Shown here piece after piece: positions 1 to 7,917 of a stretch of DNA of 64,000 nt (its first letter is position 1; every line of letters begins with the position of its first letter). The notes beneath the pieces are model-generated. The model did no database searches and had not been told where the DNA came from. It worked only from the letters and a program-made list of their open reading frames with translations. The stretch covers positions 13,501 to 77,500 of the forward strand of contig NZ_CP086235.1 of assembly GCF_023612095.1 (NCBI RefSeq), in the 5' to 3' direction. A program made the translations under genes and the position numbers. Source of the stretch: Cytobacillus firmus. GTDB taxonomy: Bacteria > Bacillota > Bacilli > Bacillales > Cytobacillaceae.

Positions 1-576
1 TACCCGCTCCATATTTTCCATCAGATAATAGAAGTAAGCAGGACCGCTTCCAGCTAATCCCGTGAAAACATCCATCTGGTCTTCATCGATGATATACACT
101 TCCCCCATGCATTCCAGCAATTCCTTAACCATTTCCACATTGGCCATGCTCGTATTCTTGCCTGCCACGACAGCCGTCGCAGATTCCTGAATCATGCTTG
201 AAGTATTCGGCATCACACGCACTACCTGCTGCCCCGGATTTAAATGCTCTTCCATGAACTCTGTTGTAATGCCTGCCAACACGGAAAGAATCACCTGGCC
301 TGGATATAGTTTGTCTTTAATCGCACGAAGGGCTTCTTCTGCCCCTTTTGGCTTCATGGCTAAAATAAATAAATCAATTTCCTCAAATGGAAGCTCGTTT
401 TGCGGGATGGCACTTACACCATACTGATCATGAATCTCTTCCAGTCTGTCTGCATTGCTCCTATTCGTTACAAAAACCCGTTCGGGTGACATTTTTTCAG
501 CTGTAATGACTCCTGAGATCATGGATTCCGCCATTGACCCTGCTCCTAAAAATGCGATTGTTTTATTGGCTAACAT
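1..576 (-). CDS. proC: Pyrroline-5-carboxylate reductase, N-terminal part (cut by window edge)
   Basis: The enzyme makes L-proline from 1-pyrroline-5-carboxylate with NAD(P)H, the last step of proline synthesis, in the cytosol. The visible 192 codons give an N-terminal Rossmann fold with GAGSMAES at about residues 11-18, the MPNTSS segment near residue 110, and GLAGSGPAYF near the cut, all typical of the ProC family. The start ATG at 574-576 is chosen because AAAGGAGG (583-590) sits 6 bases upstream; the ATG at 580-582 would touch the ribosome site. The C-terminal third lies outside the window. Bacilli often carry several paralogues (proG, proH, proI), which I cannot tell apart here. Confidence 0.93.
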   Translation of the reverse strand, partial: MLANKTIAFLGAGSMAESMISGVITAEKMSPERVFVTNRSNADRLEEIHDQYGVSAIPQNELPFEEIDLFILAMKPKGAEEALRAIKDKLYPGQVILSVLAGITTEFMEEHLNPGQQVVRVMPNTSSMIQESATAVVAGKNTSMANVEMVKELLECMGEVYIIDEDQMDVFTGLAGSGPAYFYYLMENMERV

Positions 577-885
577 GGACATCCTCCTTTAGATGAAAAA
601 CTGTTCGTATATCCGTTCGTATTTTATCAACGTTATCTATCGTAACATGCACAAATACAGATTCAAGGGTATTAGGGAAAGACGGGAGGATAAGGGCGAG
701 ATAGTGAATGAAAACGCTAACATCCACAACCTATAGTCCGCTGATGCTCTCTCAGCGTGAATAATCCCCTCTCAGCCCGATATTTGCAATAATATAATTT
801 CCAGATTTTCACCGGTTCAGAAATAAAGCCAAGCCAGCTGGCTAAAGCTACAGGGAATAAAGGGAGCAGAAGTTAAATAAAATAA
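577..885. other. Intergenic region between the DUF1254 gene and proC
   Basis: This stretch of about 310 bases has no credible gene on either strand. It contains the possible proC promoter near its left end. I see no mobile-element ends or tRNA. Confidence 0.5.
639..666 (-). promoter_or_regulatory. Possible sigma-A promoter of proC
   Basis: On the minus strand TTGAAT (661-666) is followed after 16 bp by TACGAT (639-644), about 60 bp before the proC start. The match is only moderate. Downstream, at about 605-623, the heptamer TTCGTAT occurs twice, 12 bp apart, which could be an operator or chance. Confidence 0.35.
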
Positions 886-920
886 GAAAAAAGCTCCCAG
901 CCAAAATGGCTGAGAGCTTT
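886..920 (-). terminator. Intrinsic terminator after the DUF1254 gene
   Basis: On the minus strand an 11-bp stem (AGCTCTCAGCC with GGCTGGGAGCT, loop ATTTT) starts about 10 bases after the stop codon and is followed by a T-run. It closely resembles the rpsI terminator at 2554-2588. Confidence 0.9.
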
Positions 921-929
921 GATGAGTAA

Positions 930-2456
930 TTACCGAACCCGCTTTACCCCTGGTATGTCATATGTGCCATTTAATACTTTAGCTGCAGGCTGATACATCC
1001 TTAACACTAAATTAAAATCTCCTTCCGGTGCCGGAAGCCAATTCGATTCATTACTTATTGGGCGGTCTTTTTGGATATAGATATCAAGTGAGCCATCATC
1101 GTTGTATTCAAGACCCTGGGTGTGGTCCGCAATGGCATAACGGTTCTTTTCATTGGGCACCAGGTAGAAATCCGGGCCATACATGGTTACGGACCAGAAA
1201 GCTTCTACCGGAGGCAGCTCATCTTTATTAAAATGTAAAATGTATTTATTTTTCCCGTTTAGCTGACTCCCTTGATCATCAGTAAAAGTTCGGACCAAAG
1301 TTGACTCTTCATCCACGTTTACACCAAGTCCGCTGAAAGCAATATATGCTCTCTTAAGGAACTGGTCCCCATAAGTGCCCAAATCAGAAAGTACAAACCA
1401 TCCATTATCAATTCTAGGGTTTAATTCTTCCAGACTATTTGTAATGATTTGAAATGCATCTCTGGCAGCGCGATTTAGCCCTGCAATTGTTTCTGTATCT
1501 AATTTATTAGCATCGAAGCCGTACGTTCGATCAATACCGATATGCTCAAATTGTTTTTCAAGGGCCTCGTTATTAATAGTAGGATTTAGAATCATTAAGT
1601 CTGTCATCGTTTTAAAGAAATCCAGGGCACCAAGATCTTCCACCTTATTCTCTAAAAGCAATGGATTTGCAGGATTTTTTACGAATGGAATTTTATTCCC
1701 ATCCAATGATGTCAATGTAAATTGCCTTAGTAAAACCAAAGCATTATCATAATCACCTTCTCCTTTCACCAGGATACGGCCTATAATCCACACTGTGTTT
1801 GTGGGGGATTTAACCTCTTGAACATTTGCAGGCAATGTGCCTTTCCAATCAGGACCCACTACCGCAAATTTTCCGGCACCCGTTCCTGTAGTACGACGCC
1901 CTATACTGGAAAAGGTATTTGTCCAGGCATCCATTAATTGCATGACATAGTACCTGTCATTTGTATCCGGAACATTAAGCACTACAGGACCCCGGGTGAG
2001 ATCCAGCCAGGCAGTGCAATACAGGGTATCCACATTGGGTGATACGACATCTTTGTCATCCGGTGTAAGAAGCTGATCATAATAAATTAATTCATTGGAT
2101 ACAGTAGATACTGAGCCGTGGGGCACTTTTACCAATGATTGCAGCTGCCTTGTTCTTTCCATGGTGACAAGGGGATACCCATATATAAAGGCCTTAATGC
2201 CTAAACTGTAAGCATAGTTCTCCTGGTACGAGTTTAAGGAACGTTTTCCACGCATGGAAGACACTTCATTATTAATGGCATTTGTTTGTTTGCCATGACC
2301 AGAAAAGCCTGCAGCTCCCTGCGTAAATTGTGATGAATAATAAAGATTTAAATTCCCTGTCCCTTGCGAGAAATGCTGATAAAACAACTGGTTTCGAAAA
2401 ACAGGCATTGGCGCTCCATAATAAGGATATTGATACATATATGGCGCATTATACAT
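930..2456 (-). CDS. DUF1254/DUF1214 domain protein with tyrosine-rich N-terminus
   Basis: This is a 508-residue protein of unknown biochemical role. Residues 1-40 contain nine tyrosines plus many Asn, Gln and Pro, with no signal peptide or membrane segment. From about residue 80 it has the DUF1254 pattern (IYGYPLVTMERTR, then SPNVDTLYCTAWLDL). The C-terminal third is DUF1214-like (FWSVTMYGPDFYLVPN, and WLPAPEGDFNLVLRMYQP near the end). It is a lone transcription unit bounded by terminators on both sides. A sigma-K-like promoter lies just upstream. Tyrosine-rich tails are common in spore coat proteins, so a spore-surface location is my inference, not a family fact. B. subtilis has different genes at this position. 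Confidence 0.85.
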   Translation of the reverse strand: MYNAPYMYQYPYYGAPMPVFRNQLFYQHFSQGTGNLNLYYSSQFTQGAAGFSGHGKQTNAINNEVSSMRGKRSLNSYQENYAYSLGIKAFIYGYPLVTMERTRQLQSLVKVPHGSVSTVSNELIYYDQLLTPDDKDVVSPNVDTLYCTAWLDLTRGPVVLNVPDTNDRYYVMQLMDAWTNTFSSIGRRTTGTGAGKFAVVGPDWKGTLPANVQEVKSPTNTVWIIGRILVKGEGDYDNALVLLRQFTLTSLDGNKIPFVKNPANPLLLENKVEDLGALDFFKTMTDLMILNPTINNEALEKQFEHIGIDRTYGFDANKLDTETIAGLNRAARDAFQIITNSLEELNPRIDNGWFVLSDLGTYGDQFLKRAYIAFSGLGVNVDEESTLVRTFTDDQGSQLNGKNKYILHFNKDELPPVEAFWSVTMYGPDFYLVPNEKNRYAIADHTQGLEYNDDGSLDIYIQKDRPISNESNWLPAPEGDFNLVLRMYQPAAKVLNGTYDIPGVKRVR

Positions 2457-2484
2457 ATTTTCACTTCCTTTATAACGTTCGCAC

Positions 2485-2512
2485 TATCCTATGCAAATCG
2501 CCTACTTAATGT
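2485..2512 (-). promoter_or_regulatory. Possible sigma-K-type promoter of the DUF1254 gene
   Basis: On the minus strand CATAGGATA (2485-2493) fits the sigma-K -10 pattern CATAnnnTA, and an AC dinucleotide (2511-2512) lies 17 bp upstream as in sigma-K -35 elements. No good sigma-A pair is seen in this short gap. The -35 element is weakly informative, so this is tentative. Confidence 0.35.
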
Positions 2513-2553
2513 TTTCAACAATTAAGTAATGGAAGAAAATCGTTTTCAGCAAT

Positions 2554-2588
2554 AAAAAAGACCCCCAACCAAATTGGTTGAGAGTCTT
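2554..2588 (-). terminator. Intrinsic terminator of the rplM-rpsI operon
   Basis: On the minus strand the hairpin has arms AGACTCTCAACCAA and TTGGTTGGGGGTCT, begins about 15 bases after the rpsI stop and is followed by six T. It separates the ribosomal cluster from the DUF1254 gene. Confidence 0.9.
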
Positions 2589-2602
2589 TGAAACGCTGAT
2601 AA

Positions 2603-2995
2603 TTAACGCTTTGAGAACTGAGGAGCACGACGAGCACCTTTAAGACCGTATTTCTTACGCTCTTTCATACGTGCGTCACGAGTTAATAGTCCTGCGCGCT
2701 TTAATGTTGGACGGAATTCAGGATCAGCTTGAAGCAATGCACGAGCGATGCCGTGGCGGATTGCGCCAGCTTGACCAGTGTATCCACCGCCGTTTACATT
2801 TACAAGAATGTCGTAGCTGTTAACTGTTTCAGTAGCTACAAGCGGCTGTTTTACAACTTCACGTAAAGCTGCAAAAGGAATGTATTCTGTGATTTCACGA
2901 CCATTGATGATGATTTTACCGTCGCCTGGAACTAAACGAACACGTGCAACGGAGCTCTTACGACGACCAGTACCAATATATTGAACCTGTGCCAA
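2603..2995 (-). CDS. rpsI: 30S ribosomal protein S9
   Basis: S9 is a small-subunit head protein whose C-terminal tail reaches the P-site tRNA. The 130-residue product is the normal length. It shows the N-terminal [16 protein letters not shown] signature and a basic tail ending in APQFSKR, the conserved tRNA-contacting end. It is the second gene of the rplM-rpsI pair, 20 bp after rplM, and is followed directly by a terminator. Confidence 0.98.
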   Translation of the reverse strand: MAQVQYIGTGRRKSSVARVRLVPGDGKIIINGREITEYIPFAALREVVKQPLVATETVNSYDILVNVNGGGYTGQAGAIRHGIARALLQADPEFRPTLKRAGLLTRDARMKERKKYGLKGARRAPQFSKR

Positions 2996-3015
2996 GTTAA
3001 TAACCTCCCTAAAAA

Positions 3016-3453
3016 TTATCCACGAAGTTCGTAAACTTCAGGTTGTTGTGCTTGGTGCTTATGTTCGCTACCAGCATATACGTGTAATTTCTTGAATATT
3101 TGACGGCCAAGAGAGTTCTTTGGAAGCATGCCTTTGATAGCAAGCTCAAGCATTCTCTCAGGGTAGTTTGTACGCATTTCAAGAGCAGTTCTTGTTTTTA
3201 GACCGCCTGGGTGCATGCTGTGACGGTAGTAGATCTTGTCAGTAAGCTTTTTCCCAGTAAGTTCGATTTTTGAAGCGTTGATAAGAATTACATGATCACC
3301 AGTATCAACATGTGGTGTAAAAGTTGGTTTATGTTTACCACGTAGGATTGACGCTACTTCACTAGCAAGACGACCAAGAGTTTTGCCTTCAGCATCAATC
3401 ACGTACCATTTACGTTCGATATTGTTTGAATTCGCCATAAACGTTGTACGCAT
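3016..3453 (-). CDS. rplM: 50S ribosomal protein L13
   Basis: L13 is an early assembly protein of the large subunit. The start is placed at the ATG giving [16 protein letters not shown] (145 residues, the Bacillus length), preceded by a clear ribosome site. An in-frame start 24 bases upstream would place translation initiation upstream of the ribosome site. The body carries [12 protein letters not shown] and [13 protein letters not shown] segments typical of L13. It is first in its operon, with its own promoter and a structured leader. Confidence 0.97.
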   Translation of the reverse strand: MRTTFMANSNNIERKWYVIDAEGKTLGRLASEVASILRGKHKPTFTPHVDTGDHVILINASKIELTGKKLTDKIYYRHSMHPGGLKTRTALEMRTNYPERMLELAIKGMLPKNSLGRQIFKKLHVYAGSEHKHQAQQPEVYELRG

Positions 3454-3553
3454 CAGTTTCCCTCCTAATAATTCCATTCATAATCAATTTTTTGGTTTAT
3501 CTATTCGACACAATAAGTTCCGGGGCTTATCGTGGTTTTAATAATAATACCAT
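3454..3553 (-). ncRNA. Structured 5' leader of rplM (L13-leader-like)
   Basis: Between the predicted transcription start and the rplM start, the minus strand can form a 9-bp hairpin, CACGATAAG with CTTATTGTG (3509-3534, one G-U pair, 8-base loop). Autoregulatory L13 leaders are known upstream of rplM in Bacillales. The position and hairpin fit that class, but I could not compare it with the covariance model. Confidence 0.55.
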
Positions 3554-3560
3554 ATGCTAT

Positions 3561-3587
3561 ATTATAACTTTGACAGCCTAATGTCAA
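3561..3587 (-). promoter_or_regulatory. Sigma-A promoter of rplM-rpsI
   Basis: On the minus strand TTGACA (3582-3587) is followed by the AT-rich TATAATAT region. TATAAT lies at 15 bp and TAATAT at 17 bp. It drives the rplM-rpsI pair separately from truA. Confidence 0.75.
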
Positions 3588-3687
3588 GCGAATGTTACAC
3601 CTGGTTTAGTTGTTTTAAAATCTTTTTTTATTTGCGTTTGGCTTTACAACGCGCCCCCGCGGTTCCTCGAATGTTTTTTCCAAAATT

Positions 3688-4425
3688 TTAATAAAAAACT
3701 TCCCACAAATATAAACCTTGGGGAGGCGCTGTTTTTCCTGCAGCTGATCTGTTTTTTTCCTGAAGGACAGATGGCATGGAATCAGGGTCTCTTTCCCCTG
3801 TGCCGACTTCCAGGAGGGTGCCGGTCAGGATACGGACCATATTATATAAAAATCCAGTTCCTCTAAAGCGGAAGATGAGCATATCCCCTTCTTCCTGCAC
3901 ATCTATCTCCTGAAGTTCCCTGACCTTATCCTCCACTTCCGTCTTGGCGGAGCAGAAGCTTGTAAAATCATGTGTTCCTATTAAACCAGCTGCCGCTTGT
4001 CTGATCGCATCCGTATTTATTGGGTACGGGTACTGATAGGCATAATGTCGTTTAAACGGGTCTCTCCCGGATGAACGGTGCACGAAGTACCGATATTCCT
4101 TTCCTTTGGCATCAAAACGGACATGAAAGTCATCTGACACTGTCTCCGTCCCGCTGATGGCCACATCATCCGGCAGCAGGGAATTAAGGGCGATTCCCCA
4201 TTTTTCAATCGGAATATTCAAAGGGGAATCGAAATGGATCACCTGGCCCTTTGCATGGACCCCTGCATCGGTTCTGCCTGAGGCAGTCACCCTGATGTCT
4301 TCTCCTTTATGAAGCTTCTTTAAAGCCCGTTCCAGCTCTCCCTGTACAGTCCGCTTGCCAGGCTGCACCTGGTAGCCTGCAAAAAGGGTGCCGTCATACG
4401 TCACCATACATTTAAATCTTTGCAT
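3688..4425 (-). CDS. truA: tRNA pseudouridine(38-40) synthase TruA
   Basis: The enzyme isomerises uridines 38-40 in the anticodon arm of many tRNAs. The 245-residue protein is of normal family length. The catalytic aspartate is in ASGRTDAGVHAKGQ (about residue 53), and FTSFCSAKTEVEDKVR and FRGTGFLYNMVR match later family motifs. It is the last gene of the ecfA1-ecfA2-ecfT-truA run, 12 bp after ecfT. I found no clear terminator after it. Confidence 0.97.
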   Translation of the reverse strand: MQRFKCMVTYDGTLFAGYQVQPGKRTVQGELERALKKLHKGEDIRVTASGRTDAGVHAKGQVIHFDSPLNIPIEKWGIALNSLLPDDVAISGTETVSDDFHVRFDAKGKEYRYFVHRSSGRDPFKRHYAYQYPYPINTDAIRQAAAGLIGTHDFTSFCSAKTEVEDKVRELQEIDVQEEGDMLIFRFRGTGFLYNMVRILTGTLLEVGTGERDPDSMPSVLQEKNRSAAGKTAPPQGLYLWEVFY

Positions 4426-4437
4426 AAGGTCACCCCA

Positions 4438-5235
4438 TTACGTTCTCAGCAGGAATAACACCAGGGCCAGGACTGCAAGCATGGCGAGCATTGCCGTATC
4501 CTTCAGGCCCCAGCTAAGCTGCCTGTATTTCGTTCTGCCTTCCCCGCCTCTATAGCCGCGTGACTCCATCGCTACAGCAAGCTCTTCAGCCCGCTTGAAC
4601 GAGCTGACAAACAAAGGAATTAAGAGAGGTATGATAGCTTTAATACGTTCTTTAATCGGCCCGCTTGTAAAATCGGCTCCCCTGGCTGTCTGGGCCTTCA
4701 TGATTTTATCGGTTTCCTGCATGAGTGTCGGAATGAAGCGAAGTGAAATCGACATCATCAAAGCCAGTTCATGCACCGGAAACTTGATTTTATTTAATGG
4801 ATTGAGCAGACTTTCCAGACCATCCGTTATTTCAATCGGAGTCGTGGTCAAAGTCAGAATGGAAGTCATCAGAATGAGCAGGAAGAAGCGCAAAGAAATA
4901 AATATACCCTGCCTCAAACCTTCCTCATAAATCGTAATCCACCCGAACCGGAAGAGAACTTCACCCTCTTTTGTCAAAAACAGATGAAGGAATAAAGTGA
5001 AAATAACAAGCAGGAGGACCGGCTTCAATCCTGTATAGATAAACCGGATCGGCACCTTCGATAAAGCAATCATAAAAAAGGTATAAACCGTCAGAAGACC
5101 GTATGTCAGCATATTATTTGCCAGAAAGACAATGCACACGAATAAGAAAATAAGAACCAGCTTTGAACGGGGATCCATTCTATGGATGACAGACTCGGCC
5201 GGTACATAGCGCCCAAAAATCATTTTGTCCATCAT
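4438..5235 (-). CDS. ecfT: ECF transporter transmembrane coupling protein EcfT
   Basis: EcfT is the membrane scaffold that joins the two ATPases to exchangeable vitamin-binding S components for uptake of vitamins or trace metals. The 265-residue protein has several hydrophobic segments (about residues 25-65, 70-95, 110-135 and a C-terminal one) and the cytosolic coupling region with two Ala-Arg-Gly type motifs (QTARGADFTSGP and AMESRGYRGGEGRT). It overlaps the ecfA2 stop by 4 bp, so the two are probably translationally coupled. No S-component gene is present, as expected for the shared group II module. Confidence 0.96.
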   Translation of the reverse strand: MMDKMIFGRYVPAESVIHRMDPRSKLVLIFLFVCIVFLANNMLTYGLLTVYTFFMIALSKVPIRFIYTGLKPVLLLVIFTLFLHLFLTKEGEVLFRFGWITIYEEGLRQGIFISLRFFLLILMTSILTLTTTPIEITDGLESLLNPLNKIKFPVHELALMMSISLRFIPTLMQETDKIMKAQTARGADFTSGPIKERIKAIIPLLIPLFVSSFKRAEELAVAMESRGYRGGEGRTKYRQLSWGLKDTAMLAMLAVLALVLFLLRT

Positions 5236-6101
5236 CTAGCTGTCCCCCTTTTCATCACAGCAGCAATCTCATCCGTCAGCTCGTCCATTGTCAGACAAGT
5301 TTTAGAAAGACGGATATTAAGTGACTTTTCCATCTTTAGCTGAAAGCGGACAACCTCCGGAACATCGAGGCCTAGCTTAAGCAAGCCTTCCGGAGAAGAA
5401 AAAATTTCTTCCGGCGTTCCCTTTTTGTAGACTTCACCGTTGTGCATGATGACAATCTGATCAGCATAGCGGGAAGCATCCTCCATGCTATGTGTCACAA
5501 GCACCGTCGAGAGTCCCCTTGTCCCATGAAGGCTGTAGAACATATCCATGATTTCCTTCCGGCCCCGCGGATCAAGTCCTGCAGTAGGCTCATCCAGGAC
5601 AATGACATCAGGCTCCATAGCCAGTACTCCGGCTATGGCTACACGTCTCATTTGGCCGCCTGACAGGTCAAATGGGGACTTGCTTAAAATTTCTTCCGGC
5701 AATCCCACCTGTCCTATTGCTGCTTTGGCTCTTTTTTTGGCTTCCTCTTCTGATACTCCGAAGTTCATCGGGCCAAAGCAAATATCTTTCTCGACCGTTT
5801 CTTCAAACAGCTGATGCTCAGGAAATTGAAATACGATTCCGACCCTTTGACGGATTTCTTTCAGGTTTTTTTGTTTCTTTACAGGGGTGATCATCCGCTC
5901 TCCAATCACTACCTGGCCTTCGGTCGGCTTAAGCAGGGCATTTAGGTGCTGGAGGACAGTCGACTTGCCTGATCCGGTATGGCCGATGATCGCGAGAAAC
6001 GTGCCAGATGGAATATCGATGGAAACATCCTTTATGGCAAGACGTTCAAATGGCGTATGAACCTGATAACGGTATTCTACATTTTGGAGTGAGATGTCCA
6101 T
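5232..6101 (-). CDS. ecfA2: ECF transporter ATPase EcfA2
   Basis: EcfA2 is one of the two ABC ATPases of the shared ECF energising module. The 289 residues show Walker A GHTGSGKS (about 41-48), a Q-loop in FQFPEHQLFEETV, the signature LSGGQMRR, Walker B VIVLDEPTAGLDP, and the H-loop in THSMEDA. The FERLAIKDV start region is typical of EcfA2. Its start lies 25 bp inside the end of ecfA1. Confidence 0.96.
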   Translation of the reverse strand: MDISLQNVEYRYQVHTPFERLAIKDVSIDIPSGTFLAIIGHTGSGKSTVLQHLNALLKPTEGQVVIGERMITPVKKQKNLKEIRQRVGIVFQFPEHQLFEETVEKDICFGPMNFGVSEEEAKKRAKAAIGQVGLPEEILSKSPFDLSGGQMRRVAIAGVLAMEPDVIVLDEPTAGLDPRGRKEIMDMFYSLHGTRGLSTVLVTHSMEDASRYADQIVIMHNGEVYKKGTPEEIFSSPEGLLKLGLDVPEVVRFQLKMEKSLNIRLSKTCLTMDELTDEIAAVMKRGTAR

Positions 6102-6916
6102 AATTCTTCCACCAACTCTTCTTCAGATAAATAATGCCTGGATAAAGGCAGTCCTTTTTCCCGTAACACCTTGCTAAGCTTCACAGGAAAAGGAATATCC
6201 AATCCCAGCTTAACAAGCTCCTCATCCATTTGAAAGATTTCCTCAGGCGTGCCTTCCCGATATAGCTGTCCTTTGTTCATGACTATGATGCGGTCAGCTT
6301 TTGCTGCCTCCTCCAGGTCATGAGTGATGGAGATGACCGTCATCTGATAATCCCGCTTGAGCTCTCTGACAGTTTCAAGTACCTCTTCACGCCCTCTTGG
6401 GTCCAGCATGGATGTTGACTCATCGAGAATAATAATATCCGGTCTTAAGGCAATAACGCCTGCAATCGCCACTCTTTGTTTCTGGCCGCCGGAAAGATGG
6501 TGCGGCTCTTGATTAAGAAATGAAGTCATTTTGACCTTCTCCAGTGATTCTGTAACACGATGAACCATGTCACTTCTTTCAATACCATGGTTTTCTAAAC
6601 CAAAAGCCACATCATCCCGTACGGTCGTTCCGACAAACTGGTTATCCGGATTCTGAAAAACCATGCCAATCTTCTTTCTTGCTTCCCAAACCGTTTCTTC
6701 ACTCAATGAAATTCCGCCTACTGTTATGCCTCCTTCCAGAGGAAAATGGAGGCCATTAAGCAATTTGGCAAGTGTAGATTTTCCGGAGCCATTATGCCCG
6801 ACTATTGCAAGCCATTCTCCTTTATATATATTAAAAGAGACATTGTCCAGCGCATATGCAGCTTCTGCATCGTACTTAAACGAAACATTTTTTAATTCTA
6901 CCAGCGGCTCGGTCAT
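6077..6916 (-). CDS. ecfA1: ECF transporter ATPase EcfA1
   Basis: EcfA1 is the partner ATPase in the ECF module. It has Walker A GHNGSGKSTLAK, a Q-loop FQNPDNQFVGTTV, signature LSGGQKQR, and Walker B IIILDESTSMLDP. The Ser in DESTSMLD in place of the usual DEPT is seen in this subfamily. The start at 6914-6916 (279 residues) is chosen because GAGAGGAGG lies just upstream; the open frame continues another 42 codons upstream through a terminator hairpin, which is not credible protein. An intrinsic terminator lies about 35 bp upstream of this start. Confidence 0.95.
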   Translation of the reverse strand: MTEPLVELKNVSFKYDAEAAYALDNVSFNIYKGEWLAIVGHNGSGKSTLAKLLNGLHFPLEGGITVGGISLSEETVWEARKKIGMVFQNPDNQFVGTTVRDDVAFGLENHGIERSDMVHRVTESLEKVKMTSFLNQEPHHLSGGQKQRVAIAGVIALRPDIIILDESTSMLDPRGREEVLETVRELKRDYQMTVISITHDLEEAAKADRIIVMNKGQLYREGTPEEIFQMDEELVKLGLDIPFPVKLSKVLREKGLPLSRHYLSEEELVEELWTSHSKM

Positions 6917-6950
6917 TTGAAGTCCTCCTCTCAGCTCTGCTCTAATAATG

Positions 6951-6974
6951 AAAAAACCCGCCATTGTTGGCGAG
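6951..6974 (-). terminator. Intrinsic terminator just upstream of ecfA1
   Basis: On the minus strand CTCGCCA pairs with TGGCGGG around a 4-base loop, followed directly by six T. It would stop transcription arriving from rpoA-rplQ about 35 bp before the ecfA1 start, so ecfA1 needs read-through or regulated antitermination. Confidence 0.75.
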
Positions 6975-7118
6975 CTTGAAATAGTTCGATAATAGGTTAT
7001 GTTACTGGATAGCAAGCGTTGAATGATACCATTCTCCCACACTTGTAATACACAAGAAAATCTGGATTTCTGCTATCTAAGCTTATTGGATGCCTATTAT
7101 GCCTCCCTATTAAAAGCT

Positions 7119-7135
7119 CATACTGACGCAGTATG
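7119..7135. repeat. Perfect inverted repeat in the rplQ-ecfA1 gap
   Basis: The arms CATACTG and CAGTATG flank a 3-base centre. The same CAGTAT/ATACTG words form the palindrome at 7234-7247. It could be an operator or RNA hairpin; no protein is known from this sequence. Confidence 0.5.
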
Positions 7136-7207
7136 GTGGTTGGTTCTTGCTATTGTATAAATGTTCAGAGACCTCAATTTCCTTTTGTCTATGAACCTGT
7201 GGAATTT

Positions 7208-7277
7208 AAAAAAGCCTGCACCTCATTCCGTCAGGCAGTATACTGCCGGGCGCATTTCTTCTTTTCGGAAGAGGTGC
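7208..7277 (-). promoter_or_regulatory. Nested hairpin with terminator-like 3' end (attenuator-like)
   Basis: On the minus strand, outer arms GCACCTC (7271-7277) and GAGGTGC (7218-7224) plus TTCCG (7266-7270) and CGGAA (7226-7230) enclose the 14-bp palindrome at 7234-7247. A competing short stem, GCCTG (7232-7236) with CAGGC (7214-7218), is followed by six T. The two folds share bases and exclude each other, as in attenuators. No known riboswitch motif was recognised. Confidence 0.45.
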
Positions 7278-7423
7278 ATGAGCTAGACGAGTCAATGTAC
7301 CAGGCAATGGGGAATCTATTGCTCATCCATCCCTGTTTACTAGCTGTACATGCTCATCGTAACGCTCGTTTTTGGCCTGATTTAGGCGTTCCTGACAAAT
7401 TAAGGAAACAGCCGTTTTTATAG

Positions 7424-7468
7424 AAAAAGGGCAAAGAACAAGTTCTATGAAACCGTCCCGCGCCCTTT
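7424..7468 (-). terminator. Terminator after rplQ
   Basis: On the minus strand AAAGGGC pairs with GCCCTTT across a large 30-base loop and is followed by T residues, starting about 10 bases after the rplQ stop. The long loop makes it a weaker prediction than the other terminators here. Confidence 0.6.
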
Positions 7469-7478
7469 CCTTAAAAAA

Positions 7479-7865
<387 letters not shown>

Positions 7866-7917
7866 TCATTCAATCTGCTGAAAGCAAACATGCAGATAAT
7901 CAATTAATCTTCATTAA

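Noticed and set aside
6917..7042. N-terminal extension of ecfA1 by 42 codons
   Set aside because: It would be translated through an intrinsic terminator, while a strong ribosome site points to the ATG at 6914-6916.
7133..7423. 96-residue plus-strand open frame in the rplQ-ecfA1 gap
   Set aside because: No ribosome site, no recognised domain, and it runs through strong inverted repeats and terminator arms. It is opposite to all other genes.
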